Of a DNA stretch of 64,000 bases, positions 1 to 9,414 are shown piece after piece. The first letter of the stretch is position 1, and each line of letters begins with the position of its first letter. The translations under genes were made by a program, and so were the position numbers. Source of the DNA: Blastopirellula marina DSM 3645 (lineage in GTDB: Bacteria; Planctomycetota; Planctomycetia; Pirellulales; Pirellulaceae). The notes beneath the pieces were generated by a model, which did not search any database, was not told the origin of the DNA, and was given only the letters and a program-made list of their open reading frames with translations. The stretch covers positions 606,532 to 670,531 of the forward strand of contig NZ_CH672377.1 in NCBI RefSeq assembly GCF_000153105.1. Reading direction: 5' to 3'.

Positions 1-2056
1 TCGGAGCTTCTGGCAGCACCTGACCGATCTCTTGAATCAGCGACGCATTCGCGGTGGCGATTTCGGCAAGCGACGCTTCGACGGCGGCGGCATGGTCGTT
101 CAGCTCTCGCCAACGTCGCAACTTGTCGCACCAGGTGATCATTTCACTGGGGGATTGAGGAGAAACGCCTTGTTGGTTCCAGAGCTGACGCCATTCCTCT
201 TGCAGCGTTTGCAGCTGTTGCTCGGCGGCGGCCAGCGCTTCGTGGAATCGATCGATGCGGCGCCGCGTCAGTTCCAGATCATCTGTCAGCTTGTCGCGTC
301 GCGCATGCAGTTCGGCCTGCTCTTGGCGACGATCGGCCAAGTCGTCCGGCGTTTTCAACAACTCAGCAAACGCCGCTAGCTGGGCGGCGTCAGCAGTAGC
401 CGAGGTAATCGAATCTTGAAGTTCACCCCAGGCCGCGTCACGTCGTTGGCGAGCTTGCTCGAGCTGCTCGCGCGGCACCAACGCGTGCCGTTGATCCAGG
501 ACTTCAATCTCGGCCTGTTGAGCCGCATACGATTCTTCCTCGGCTTCGACGCGCCGCTGCGCTTCGTCACGCTTTCGCTCGGCTTGCTGAAACGCTTCCG
601 CATATCGGTGCAGCTCTGCTTCTGACGGCAAATGTTGGACATCCACCGCTGCAAAGCCGCTCAGGGTCGCGACGCTCTTTTTGAGAGGGGCGGCGGATGA
701 CTCTAGTTGCTGCAGCTCACGCTGCAGATCGATCGCTCGGTCGGCGCGGCGCTCCCACGCTTTCGCTTCGCGCATCAAAGGCGCAAACTCGATGTCGCTG
801 ACCGGGGGCAGTTCCGCCAACCGCTGCTCGACAATTTGGCTCTCGCGGGCAAGCCGCTGCAGGTCCTGTTCGTAAACCTTCGCTTGACTCCGCAGATCGC
901 GTTCGGCGGCAGCGGCCTTCTCCACTTCCTTTCGCTGCGGAAGCGAGAGGTTAAACTGCGCTAAGGTGGCGACGCTCCAGTCAGGGTGCAGCTCGCGCAT
1001 TTCGCGATCCGCATCCGCCAACGCGGCGGCTTCGTCTTGTTGGCGAGCGGGAATATCACGACGATAACCACGAATCTCGGTAACGGTTTGCACCAACCGA
1101 TTGATCGTTTCCTCTTGGCGAATCAAGTCGTCGCTGATCGCCGCCGCGCTGTCGGCTTCTTCTTTGGCCAACAGTTCCGACTGCGATTGATAACGCGCCA
1201 GCTCTTCTTCCAGCGATTGCAGCTTGGTTCGCTGCACGCCGAACTTTTCGATCGCTTCGCGCGGCGGTTGCTTTTCGCCTGCCAGCGCGTTGATCTGTTC
1301 GCTCAGCTGGGCGATCTTGATCCAAACCGGATAAGCATTTTCGATTCGCTCCAAATGTTTGAGTCGTCGATAGGCTTCCGCATGTTCCTCGTGCAGCTGA
1401 TCGCGGCGCTCTACCAGCTGATCGAGATCACGCAGCATCTCGTCATAGTGAGTCGGCCGCAGCGGTGCGCTCCGCAGACGAGTGCGCGCTTCGCGGACTT
1501 GCGACAACAGTTCGTTGATGCGAGGTTTTCGGCCGGTTGGCAAAAAGAGGGTGTTGCTCTCCGTTTCGAGGGTCTTCTTGAGCGTCTGCAATTGCCCCAA
1601 TCCGCCGAGACTCCCCCCATACAGCGCTTCATCCAGGCTGGCCGCTTTCAGCCCCTCTTCTCCCGAAGCGAGTTCGGTCAGCGAGAAACCGAACAGCTGC
1701 TCATAGGCCGCTTGCTCGACGCCCCCCAGCAAGTCGAGCCAGACCTTCTCGTCAAACGTCTCGCCGCTCTTCGTAAACTGCCCGGTCAGCGGCGCCTTGT
1801 TCGACTTGGTTCGGCGAAACTCTAGCTCGCGTCCATCGCCCAAGGTTCCTTCCAGCTCAACCCCCATTTTTCCGCCGTCGGCGTACGCATACGGATTGCG
1901 GACGCGGAAGCCGAAGATCGTCTCGCGGATCAGTTGCAGCAGCGTCGACTTGCCGGCTTCGTTGGGGCCATAGATGATCTGCAAGCGGTCGCCCAACTCG
2001 AAGCGACGATTGGTGAAGAGCCCAAAGTTTTCGGCCTGAATCGTTTTGATTTTCAC
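1..2056 (-). CDS. SbcC/YhaN-like AAA ATPase with coiled coil (C-terminus beyond left edge)
   Basis: An SMC/Rad50-type ATPase, likely the ATP-driven partner of the nuclease encoded just upstream, in DNA end processing. The frame is open from a GTG at 2056 to the window edge (685 codons). The N-terminus has the Walker A motif GPNEAGKST at about residues 30-38, a form typical of YhaN/SbcC-type proteins, followed by a head region and then long, charged, Gln/Glu/Ala/Arg-rich sequence that looks like coiled coil. The Walker B and signature motifs would lie past the edge. The GTG start overlaps the TGA stop of the SbcD-like gene by four bases (GTGA), which supports this start and translational coupling. 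SbcC and YhaN-type families cannot be separated without the C-terminus. Confidence 0.85.
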   Translation of the reverse strand, partial: MKIKTIQAENFGLFTNRRFELGDRLQIIYGPNEAGKSTLLQLIRETIFGFRVRNPYAYADGGKMGVELEGTLGDGRELEFRRTKSNKAPLTGQFTKSGETFDEKVWLDLLGGVEQAAYEQLFGFSLTELASGEEGLKAASLDEALYGGSLGGLGQLQTLKKTLETESNTLFLPTGRKPRINELLSQVREARTRLRSAPLRPTHYDEMLRDLDQLVERRDQLHEEHAEAYRRLKHLERIENAYPVWIKIAQLSEQINALAGEKQPPREAIEKFGVQRTKLQSLEEELARYQSQSELLAKEEADSAAAISDDLIRQEETINRLVQTVTEIRGYRRDIPARQQDEAAALADADREMRELHPDWSVATLAQFNLSLPQRKEVEKAAAAERDLRSQAKVYEQDLQRLARESQIVEQRLAELPPVSDIEFAPLMREAKAWERRADRAIDLQRELQQLESSAAPLKKSVATLSGFAAVDVQHLPSEAELHRYAEAFQQAERKRDEAQRRVEAEEESYAAQQAEIEVLDQRHALVPREQLEQARQRRDAAWGELQDSITSATADAAQLAAFAELLKTPDDLADRRQEQAELHARRDKLTDDLELTRRRIDRFHEALAAAEQQLQTLQEEWRQLWNQQGVSPQSPSEMITWCDKLRRWRELNDHAAAVEASLAEIATANASLIQEIGQVLPEAP

Positions 2057-3312
2057 GCGGCGCCCTCCAATCCGGTCAGCAAGATTTGTTCGGCGGCGGC
2101 GAGCCACTCTTCCATCCGAGCATTTGTATCGCGTTCGTCACTCAGGCCAGCCTGAGCGGAAGAGAGCTTATCAAACAGCGATTTCAACTCGGGCGACAAC
2201 CCGGCGAGCGCCTCGGGGTCTTCCCGCAACAGCGCCACTTCACGCGAGAGTTCGCCCAGCAGATCGGCTTCGCCGCGCGAGCGTTCCGAGCGTTGGGCGC
2301 TGGTCCGTATCTTCACCTTCTCAATGCACAGCTCGTCACTGATCACCGCAGCCGCGTCCCGTACTCGGCCGATCCAGTCTCCTTGTTTCAAGGGATCGTT
2401 CAGTTCGGCGTGCAGTTGGCATCTGCCGGTCAGACGAACTCGGGCCACCGTAAAACGTCCTTCGTTCTTCTCATGCGCTGCCGAGAGTGCGTCGCGAATT
2501 TGCTCATCCAGTTGTTGCGCATCGGCGTCCGCGGCAAGGACAATCTCCAACTCGCTCCACCGCAATACGTCGGTCGGCTCAAAGCGAACTTCTTCAAGCT
2601 GCCCATCGGCGACGGACGCGACGAGACATCCTTTGGCGCCTTGTTCGCGAATATGGCGCCCTTGCGTATTGCCGCTGTAGGCGACATAGGGATGTTCGCA
2701 CAAAGCTTGCGCTTCGCGTAGATGAATGTGCCCGAGCGCCCAGTAGTCGTACCCTTTGCCGCGCAGCGTATCGATCGTTGTCGGCGCGTAGGGATCATGC
2801 TCGTCGTACCCCTGCAAGCTGGTATGCAGCATGCCGATGTTAAAGTGACCGGGGATCGCGGCGGGATAGGCGGCGGCAAGATCCTCCAACACGTCAGGAC
2901 GTGCGAATCCACGACCATGGATCGCCACTTTCACTTCGTCCAGCGTAATCGTCTCGGCCTGTTTGACCGACAGTTCACTCACGTTGTCGGGCCAGCGAAT
3001 GGATTTTTGCAACTTGCTTTCGGCGTCATGATTGCCGCGAATGTAAAAGACGCGGATGCCGTGAGCGTCCAGACGGCGAAACTGGGCGATCGTCCATTGC
3101 CCGGTCCGCATGTCTTGCCATTGACCGTCGAACAGATCACCGGCGATCAGCAGAAACGCGACCTCTTCGCGAACCGCCAGGTCGACGAGCTTCTCGAATG
3201 CGGTCCGCGTCGCCAACTGGACGCGCTGCATCATCGCCGGATCGATTCGCCCCAGACCTTGCAACGGGCTATCAATGTGCAAATCGGCGGCGTGAATGAA
3301 ACGAAAGCTCAT
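2053..3312 (-). CDS. SbcD/YhaO-like metallophosphoesterase (DNA repair nuclease)
   Basis: A calcineurin-like phosphoesterase of the Mre11/SbcD/YhaO group, expected to be an Mn-dependent DNA nuclease working with the ATPase encoded next to it. The family metal-binding motifs appear in order: D-x-H at residues 10-12, GD at 58-59, GNHD at 93-96, then GMLHT and GHIH further on. The ATG at 3312 is preferred over an upstream in-frame start because the protein then begins MSFRFIHAADLH, as family members do, and because it overlaps the stop of the helicase gene as ATGA. At 419 residues it has the usual length. The C-terminal 120 residues are charged and probably bind the partner ATPase. Confidence 0.9.
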   Translation of the reverse strand: MSFRFIHAADLHIDSPLQGLGRIDPAMMQRVQLATRTAFEKLVDLAVREEVAFLLIAGDLFDGQWQDMRTGQWTIAQFRRLDAHGIRVFYIRGNHDAESKLQKSIRWPDNVSELSVKQAETITLDEVKVAIHGRGFARPDVLEDLAAAYPAAIPGHFNIGMLHTSLQGYDEHDPYAPTTIDTLRGKGYDYWALGHIHLREAQALCEHPYVAYSGNTQGRHIREQGAKGCLVASVADGQLEEVRFEPTDVLRWSELEIVLAADADAQQLDEQIRDALSAAHEKNEGRFTVARVRLTGRCQLHAELNDPLKQGDWIGRVRDAAAVISDELCIEKVKIRTSAQRSERSRGEADLLGELSREVALLREDPEALAGLSPELKSLFDKLSSAQAGLSDERDTNARMEEWLAAAEQILLTGLEGAA

Positions 3313-6300
3313 GATTTCACCTCCACGATCGTGTCGATCGATGCGAAATAGAGATGGCCAATGACGGCCTTCTCCGGCAGTCGCCACATCTGCTGCACCG
3401 CGCGGCGATAGGCGTTGACCTGCGGTCGATAGTAGGCGGCGCGATCGGCCAGCGTTTCCGCGTCGTCCTCCGGCAAGCGATCGGTCTTATAGTCAATCAC
3501 GTCGGCGGCGACTACTTCATCCCCTTCTTTCCACAAAACCAAACGGTCGATCGCCCCATTTTGGATTCCCCCTTCGACCGCGATCGCGAAGGTCTGCTCT
3601 TGGCGAACCTCCGCGGTCGCGCCGGCGGAGACGCCCTGCGGCCGCGGCGCCGTCTGGCGATCGAGCAACTGCCGCAACTGCGGTTGCTCGATCGTCTTGC
3701 GGAAGCGCGCGAGCAAATGATCGACATTCAACGCGTCGCCGACGATTGCCCGCGCGATCGTGCGAAACCGCGTCTCGTCGAGCTCAAAGTCATTTAGCCA
3801 CTCGATCCGCTCTAGCCAAGCATGCGTTACCGAACCAAACAGCCGTCCTGTCGAATCGGTCGTATGCAACAGGTTGGCGACCTTCAATCGCGGCCCCCCT
3901 TCCAGCTTCGATGGCGCGAGAGTTTCGCCACGCTGCGATTTCGCCGCCGCCATAGCGATGGGCAAACGCCGCGCAACCACAGGCGTACGATGCAAGCGCG
4001 GCGCATCCGCAGCCGCAAGATGAGCGAACCACTCGGCGTCTCCCATCGCGAAGACGACGTCATTGCCTTGCGGTTGACGCTTGACCTCCAGCGCCTCGGT
4101 CACCAATCCGGCCATCGTGCGCGGCGTCTTCTTTTCGCGCGCCGATGGAGGTTTGATCATCACATGCATCGCATGCACCGCGCGAGTGATCGCCACATAC
4201 AAGACGCACAGTTCTTCGACCGCCTGCTGTGAACTAGCGTTGGTAAACATCTGCTGCAAGCGAGGCGGCAGCACCTTTTGCACATCCTTATTCGCGTAGC
4301 GAACAATGCTAGTGACCGGCGACAGCGGCGCCGCGCGCTCGATGACAAAATTGGGAGAACGACCGGGGAACTCGTGATCCAAATCCAACAGCACCACCAC
4401 GTCAAACTGCAGCCCTTTCGCTTGATGAATCGTCATCACGCGTACGGCCGACGCTTGAGGATCCGCGACGCGCTGCGTCTCGACGAACTCCACAAAATCG
4501 CTCGTCCGCAGCGTCGCTTTCGGCTGATACGCATGCGCCATGCGAACCAACTGTTCGACGCGCCGGCGTTCGCGGGAATTCCCGATTTCGACGAGCACCT
4601 GCGACCACCGGCGAAGCATCGCGCCATAGCCAAAAACCAACAGCTCGTTTCGCAGCGCCTGCGCCAATTCGGATGACTTGCGCGCCGCCATGTGCGGGGT
4701 CAGGCCAATCGTAGCGGCCAAGGGACTGTTCTGCACATGGAATCGAGCGACCGTATCGGCCGGGTGATCGATCCATTGCAACAGCGACATCATCAATTGA
4801 ACCGACGCCGAATCGGTCAGCGTGCCGCCTCCTTCTTCGCTGGCGGTCACGCCGCGCTGGCGCAGTTCAAAGATCATCTTCCGCACGGCGGCGTTGGTGC
4901 GAACCAAGACGCCGACTTCGCTTCCCGGCGAATCTTCCAAACTGCGGCAAACGCGCTCGGCGGCAGCGACAAACAGCATCTCGTCAGTCGGGTCTCCTTC
5001 TTCGCCGTACCGCGCGGTTTCGACACTGACGTAGCCCGGCAAACTGGTTTTGGCGGTCGAGTGATCGGCGAACATCGTCTGCCAACGTTTGACGCCGTCT
5101 TCAAATCGATCAAGCGACGGATGGCGATGCAGATTCCGCGCGACCAGATTCACAAAATCGATCACCACCGGCGACGAGCGGAAGCTGACCGCTAGTTCCG
5201 CTTCGTCCAGCTCGCCAAGTTCGGCGACTACTTCTTCAAAGATCTCGGCCACGCCGCCGCGCCAGCCGTAGATCGCCTGCTTCACGTCACCGACGCAAAA
5301 GAAGCTGCCGAGCGGCTGCGTCGTCACCCGTCGCGCCACAGGGCGCAACACGCTCCACTGGGCTGGCGACGTATCTTGAAACTCATCCAGCAACAAATGA
5401 TTGATATGGCCATCCAGTCGATAGGCGACGCGGGTTGGCGTGTCGGCGTCGGCTTGTCGCGAGAGAAAGCGGGTGACATCGTCAAAGCGGTACGACTGCG
5501 ACTGAAACTTCAACCGCCGATAGATCGCGTCAAAACGATCGAGCAGTTGAAAGGCGCCTTCGGTTTGACGAACCAGCAAATTATAAGGCTCACACGCGGC
5601 GGCCGAGATCAAAGTCTGATAGGCGCGGGCGACATCGGCCGGGATCTCGGCGCGGTAGTACGAGAGATCATCGTCGATGACCTTTTTCGCTAATCCTTTT
5701 TCTAGAAACCCGCCGAAGTCTCCTTCGTCGAAGCGGGCCAGATCTTCATTGCGGGCTTTGGTCATCCGTTTGTCGAGCGGCGCTTCGAGCAACAATTTTT
5801 TCGCCGCGTCAATCTCTTGCGCTTGCGGCGGCTTGCGGGCCTTCAGCGCTGTCCAAACCGCTGCTGGGGTCTCTTGGAAGAGCCCGTAAAATTGGCTGGC
5901 CGCGTCCAGCATCAACTGGCTGACGCCGCGGGTCGTCTCCCCTTTGCTCATCAGGTGGACGATCTCCAGCACCAGCGCCGCTTCGTTCTCGCGCAACAGT
6001 TCTTCGATCGCATTGATTCGCAGTTCCGAGTCATCCACTTCATCGGCAATCGACCACCCCGGCGGAAAGCCCATTTCAAAGCTGAAGCACTGGGCGACCT
6101 GAATGAAAAAACTGTCGAGCGTTTGCACGCGCAGCCGATGCAGTTGCTGCGTCAGTTCGCGCAACGTCGCGACGCAAGCCGCCGGAGTGACCGGCGCCGC
6201 TTCGATAAAGCTGTTCAGCTCGGCTAGTTTGTTGGGATCGCGCGCCGCTTCGGCCAGGCGAATCATAATGCGGTCTAGGATTTCGCCGGCCGCTTTACGT

Positions 6301-6431
6301 GTGAACGTGGTCGCCAAGATTTCAGCCGGAGCGTCGCCAGAGGCCAACACGCCGAGAAAGCGATTGGAAAGTTGAAACGTTTTGCCCGACCCGGCCGAAG
6401 CGCGAATCAAACGATGTTGAAATGGTTTCAT
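3309..6431 (-). CDS. addA: AddA-like UvrD-family helicase with C-terminal nuclease
   Basis: A superfamily 1A helicase-nuclease of the AddA/RecB type, which unwinds and degrades double-strand break ends for recombination. Visible motifs are Walker A GSGKT near the N-terminus (about residues 14-18), motif Ia TTFTRKAAGEI, motif II LLDEFQDTSP (about 347-356), motif III GDVKQAIYGWRGG, motif V TIHQAKGLQFD and motif VI LYVAITRA. A RecB-type nuclease motif follows at the C-terminus (DRLVLW, then DYKTDRL, then a Q/Y segment). The start at 6431 gives MKPFQHRLIRASAGSGKT and overlaps the upstream stop as ATGA. The 1040-residue length is close to AddA (about 1150-1200). The pairing with an AddB-like gene supports AddA over a stand-alone UvrD. 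Confidence 0.9.
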   Translation of the reverse strand: MKPFQHRLIRASAGSGKTFQLSNRFLGVLASGDAPAEILATTFTRKAAGEILDRIMIRLAEAARDPNKLAELNSFIEAAPVTPAACVATLRELTQQLHRLRVQTLDSFFIQVAQCFSFEMGFPPGWSIADEVDDSELRINAIEELLRENEAALVLEIVHLMSKGETTRGVSQLMLDAASQFYGLFQETPAAVWTALKARKPPQAQEIDAAKKLLLEAPLDKRMTKARNEDLARFDEGDFGGFLEKGLAKKVIDDDLSYYRAEIPADVARAYQTLISAAACEPYNLLVRQTEGAFQLLDRFDAIYRRLKFQSQSYRFDDVTRFLSRQADADTPTRVAYRLDGHINHLLLDEFQDTSPAQWSVLRPVARRVTTQPLGSFFCVGDVKQAIYGWRGGVAEIFEEVVAELGELDEAELAVSFRSSPVVIDFVNLVARNLHRHPSLDRFEDGVKRWQTMFADHSTAKTSLPGYVSVETARYGEEGDPTDEMLFVAAAERVCRSLEDSPGSEVGVLVRTNAAVRKMIFELRQRGVTASEEGGGTLTDSASVQLMMSLLQWIDHPADTVARFHVQNSPLAATIGLTPHMAARKSSELAQALRNELLVFGYGAMLRRWSQVLVEIGNSRERRRVEQLVRMAHAYQPKATLRTSDFVEFVETQRVADPQASAVRVMTIHQAKGLQFDVVVLLDLDHEFPGRSPNFVIERAAPLSPVTSIVRYANKDVQKVLPPRLQQMFTNASSQQAVEELCVLYVAITRAVHAMHVMIKPPSAREKKTPRTMAGLVTEALEVKRQPQGNDVVFAMGDAEWFAHLAAADAPRLHRTPVVARRLPIAMAAAKSQRGETLAPSKLEGGPRLKVANLLHTTDSTGRLFGSVTHAWLERIEWLNDFELDETRFRTIARAIVGDALNVDHLLARFRKTIEQPQLRQLLDRQTAPRPQGVSAGATAEVRQEQTFAIAVEGGIQNGAIDRLVLWKEGDEVVAADVIDYKTDRLPEDDAETLADRAAYYRPQVNAYRRAVQQMWRLPEKAVIGHLYFASIDTIVEVKS

Positions 6432-9256
6432 CGGGTGATCTCCTCTGCGGCGGCCAACAACTCGGCAGGAGGAAACCAACGTCCTAACACGCCATCCTGA
6501 CAAATTCGTGAGTAGTCATCTTTTTGCCCGCGAATGTCGGCAGGCGGCCAGAACTCGCCGCGACGAATCTGTCGCACGACATCCACAATCACCTCTTCGG
6601 CTTGATCCAGATCGGCGTCTTCCCAGGCGGCGGCGCGATACTTGACGTCTTCGCGCTTCGCCGGCAGCGTGAAGTAGCCGACCTCGACATGGGGACCGAT
6701 CCCCAGTTCGCGGGCAATCATCCGATAGAAAGGCAATTGCACGTTGAACCATTCTCGCTCTTCAAATTTGCCTTTGTGATGATCGGCCTCCGGTTTCTTC
6801 GCCGTGTCAGACGTTTTGTAATCGACGACCGCCCAACTGTTGGTATCGGGGTGATGATCGATGCGGTCGATGCGTCCCTTCAAGCGAACCGGAACGTCGT
6901 CGACGACCAGCAGCGGTTCATGCTGAGAGTTGTCGGTTTCGGTACGGACAATTTTCCAACCCTCGCCCGCGCGGCGTGCTTGGGCGGTCGCAAACCATTG
7001 CAAACGCAGTCGCAGTTGTTCGACTTGGATCCGAACCGCCGGCAAGACGCGCGCTCCAAATTTTTCGCGCACCAGTTCGCTGAGCGCCTGCTGCAAGAAG
7101 TCGCGGATGGCCGCCTCGTCGACGGAGTTGCGAAGCTCGCTGCGGCCGAACGCTTCGAGCGAGTCATGCGCCAGATTGCCAAACTGGGCGGCGTCCAACT
7201 CGCGTGCGCTGTCCGAATACGATCGCAGCCGCAAGATTTTTTCGAGATAGTAACGATAAGGACAATACAAGTAGCGGCGAATATCGCTGGCCGTAATCTT
7301 ATCGACCTGATAAGGCCCCGGCGCAGGCAGCGGGATCTCGATCGCCTGGTTAAACTGCTCGGTCTCGCCAGATTGAAATTCGACCGCACCGTTGTTGATC
7401 GCCTCGGGTGCGCCAAACATCCGCTCGACCGCGATCGGCAGCGCCGTGTCATCGCAGCCAAATAATAGCCGACTTGGCGCTAAGGGATCGCCTGCGGAGG
7501 TTCGCTTGGCGACGATCACATCGAGATCGCGGCGGCTGTTCATCAACAATTCAAAGGCGTAGGCGTCACGCGCCAGGCGCCGCGAGTTATCTTCGATCCC
7601 CAACCGTTCACGCAGCGAATTGGGCAAGAAGAGATCGCCGTTGGCGGAACTCGGCGTCAGACCGTCGTTGAAACTGGTCAGGATCAGGGCCGGCGCGTCA
7701 CCCAGCGGCAATTCAAGCCAACCGAGCAGCTCGATCACGCCGCTGCGCGGCTCTTCCGGAATCAGATCCGCACGCAGCAAACGGAGCAGGATATCGATCG
7801 CTTCACTGGCCGAGAGCAACGGCTGCAACGTATCGGGGATTTCTTCCCAGGTCGCCAGCGCATTTTGAATCGCTTCGATCGGCAGATAGATTGAGCGGTA
7901 TTCGTCACTCGCCGGCGTTAGCTCGCGCTGGCCGTAAATCGATTGCAAGAGCTCGTTAATCGGTTGTCGCCAATCCACCAAGGGACAAATTGGTTGCGTC
8001 AGCGGAATCGCAATTCGATCCATCTGCGCCATCAAATCGGCGATCGTCTCCCCTTCTAACTCGGTCGCATCGAGCGCGTCACGCAGGTGTTCGCCGAAAA
8101 ACAAGTCGAGCGTTTCGAGCGGATCGCGCTCGGCTTCGATCAATCGCCAAACGTCCGGGTGCCGCAGCGCTTCGGCCAAGGTGGCGAAACTACGACGGCG
8201 TAAATAATCGGAAAACGTCCGCAACAAGCGGCAAGGGAGCGTATCGACGACCGCCGTGCCGGGCCCAAAGCGGCTGTCGAGCTGATGCGAGGCCAGGCGC
8301 TGTTTTAATTCGGGTACAAGCGCCTCGTCCGGCACGCCGATCACGACGTCTTCCGGCGCATAGCGTCCGGCGAAGCTGGCCAGACAAGCGACCACTTGCT
8401 CGGACTGATCGGCGGGCCCTTCGACCAGATAGACGCGACTTGGATCGACCACCGCGCGGCGATCTGACCAGGCATCTGGTCGCAGGCAACCATGCGCGTC
8501 AAACGCAGCGGCCAATTCCTCGGGAGCGGCGATCAGGGCCGAAATCTCGGCGCCGTGCGCAGTCGCTTGATCGAGCATGGACCGCAACGTTTGGTTCAAG
8601 TCGACGGCGCCGATTAACACAAGCTTCCGCTCGCAGCGACATTCGTCGTATTGCAGCGCAAAAAGTCGAGCCGTCTCTTTATCCCAGACGCCGACGCGAT
8701 CCAACCGCGCCAGATAATCTTGCTGCAGCTGTGCGAGCGTGCGCCAGCGCTCGAGCTCGGCAAATTCTGGAATCTCTGTGGCGCGCTCGGCGACACCGGC
8801 GAAGTCGAGCTTTTCACTCGCGAGCTCGCGATGCGTTTTGCGAATGATTTCGCCATACTCGCGCCATTGCGTCAGATCGTCGGTCGCCGGCGGAAAAGGA
8901 ATGAGATGTTTCAGACGCTGCGTCCCAAACAGCCGCAACGTTTCCGCCCATGCCAACTGTTGCGTCAATTGGCTGGCGAAAGGACGCTTTTGCTCGTACA
9001 GCAGTTCCGGCGTTTGCCCTACGCCGCAAAGCATCGGGGGGACAAGCGAAGCCTGCTGAGCTTCGGCCCGCTCTATCAACAGATCGCGCAGACGTCGTCC
9101 CGCTTGGGCGCCCGGCAGGATTAACGCGTACTCGCTGAGATCGAGCAAAGGACCATCGCGATGCGCCCTGGAAATCAGGTAATCGGCCGCCGAAATCAGC
9201 GCAGGGCGATCCCAGCCGAGAAAATATCGTGCGAAGTCGGTTGGTCGTCCTGACAT
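6428..9256 (-). CDS. addB: AddB-like PD-(D/E)XK nuclease/inactivated helicase subunit
   Basis: First visible gene of the operon and probable second subunit of an AddAB-type helicase-nuclease. The N-terminus reads LILPGAQAGRRLRDLL, matching the AddB pattern where the helicase fold lacks a normal Walker A. The C-terminal third has the RecB-like nuclease signature: LKGRIDRIDHH, VVDYKTSDT and a Q-L-P-F-Y segment, preceded by YLYCPYRYYLEKIL. Classical AddB proteins bind a 4Fe-4S cluster with one Cys before and three after the nuclease core. Here I see the Cys of the CPYRYYL segment but only one Cys near the C-terminus (RICQDG), so the cluster is probably absent. At 942 residues it is shorter than Bacillus AddB. 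Confidence 0.82.
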   Translation of the reverse strand: MSGRPTDFARYFLGWDRPALISAADYLISRAHRDGPLLDLSEYALILPGAQAGRRLRDLLIERAEAQQASLVPPMLCGVGQTPELLYEQKRPFASQLTQQLAWAETLRLFGTQRLKHLIPFPPATDDLTQWREYGEIIRKTHRELASEKLDFAGVAERATEIPEFAELERWRTLAQLQQDYLARLDRVGVWDKETARLFALQYDECRCERKLVLIGAVDLNQTLRSMLDQATAHGAEISALIAAPEELAAAFDAHGCLRPDAWSDRRAVVDPSRVYLVEGPADQSEQVVACLASFAGRYAPEDVVIGVPDEALVPELKQRLASHQLDSRFGPGTAVVDTLPCRLLRTFSDYLRRRSFATLAEALRHPDVWRLIEAERDPLETLDLFFGEHLRDALDATELEGETIADLMAQMDRIAIPLTQPICPLVDWRQPINELLQSIYGQRELTPASDEYRSIYLPIEAIQNALATWEEIPDTLQPLLSASEAIDILLRLLRADLIPEEPRSGVIELLGWLELPLGDAPALILTSFNDGLTPSSANGDLFLPNSLRERLGIEDNSRRLARDAYAFELLMNSRRDLDVIVAKRTSAGDPLAPSRLLFGCDDTALPIAVERMFGAPEAINNGAVEFQSGETEQFNQAIEIPLPAPGPYQVDKITASDIRRYLYCPYRYYLEKILRLRSYSDSARELDAAQFGNLAHDSLEAFGRSELRNSVDEAAIRDFLQQALSELVREKFGARVLPAVRIQVEQLRLRLQWFATAQARRAGEGWKIVRTETDNSQHEPLLVVDDVPVRLKGRIDRIDHHPDTNSWAVVDYKTSDTAKKPEADHHKGKFEEREWFNVQLPFYRMIARELGIGPHVEVGYFTLPAKREDVKYRAAAWEDADLDQAEEVIVDVVRQIRRGEFWPPADIRGQKDDYSRICQDGVLGRWFPPAELLAAAEEITR

Positions 9257-9414
9257 GGCTCGCCTTTGCTCTGAAAACGCTCAAGATACCCGCGCCGGGC
9301 GAGGGGGAAAAGCCGCGGGTGCTTTTCCCAAGTGGTCGAGCGTAGCGCCAGCAAGTGACACGTTTGGTCACGCGTGAGAAGAAATTGCGACGACCATAAA
9401 TGGGGGTCAGGCGT

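Noticed and set aside
986-1825. 279-codon plus-strand frame at the left edge
   Set aside because: Antisense to the SbcC-like ATPase, which is open across the same region and carries Walker A.
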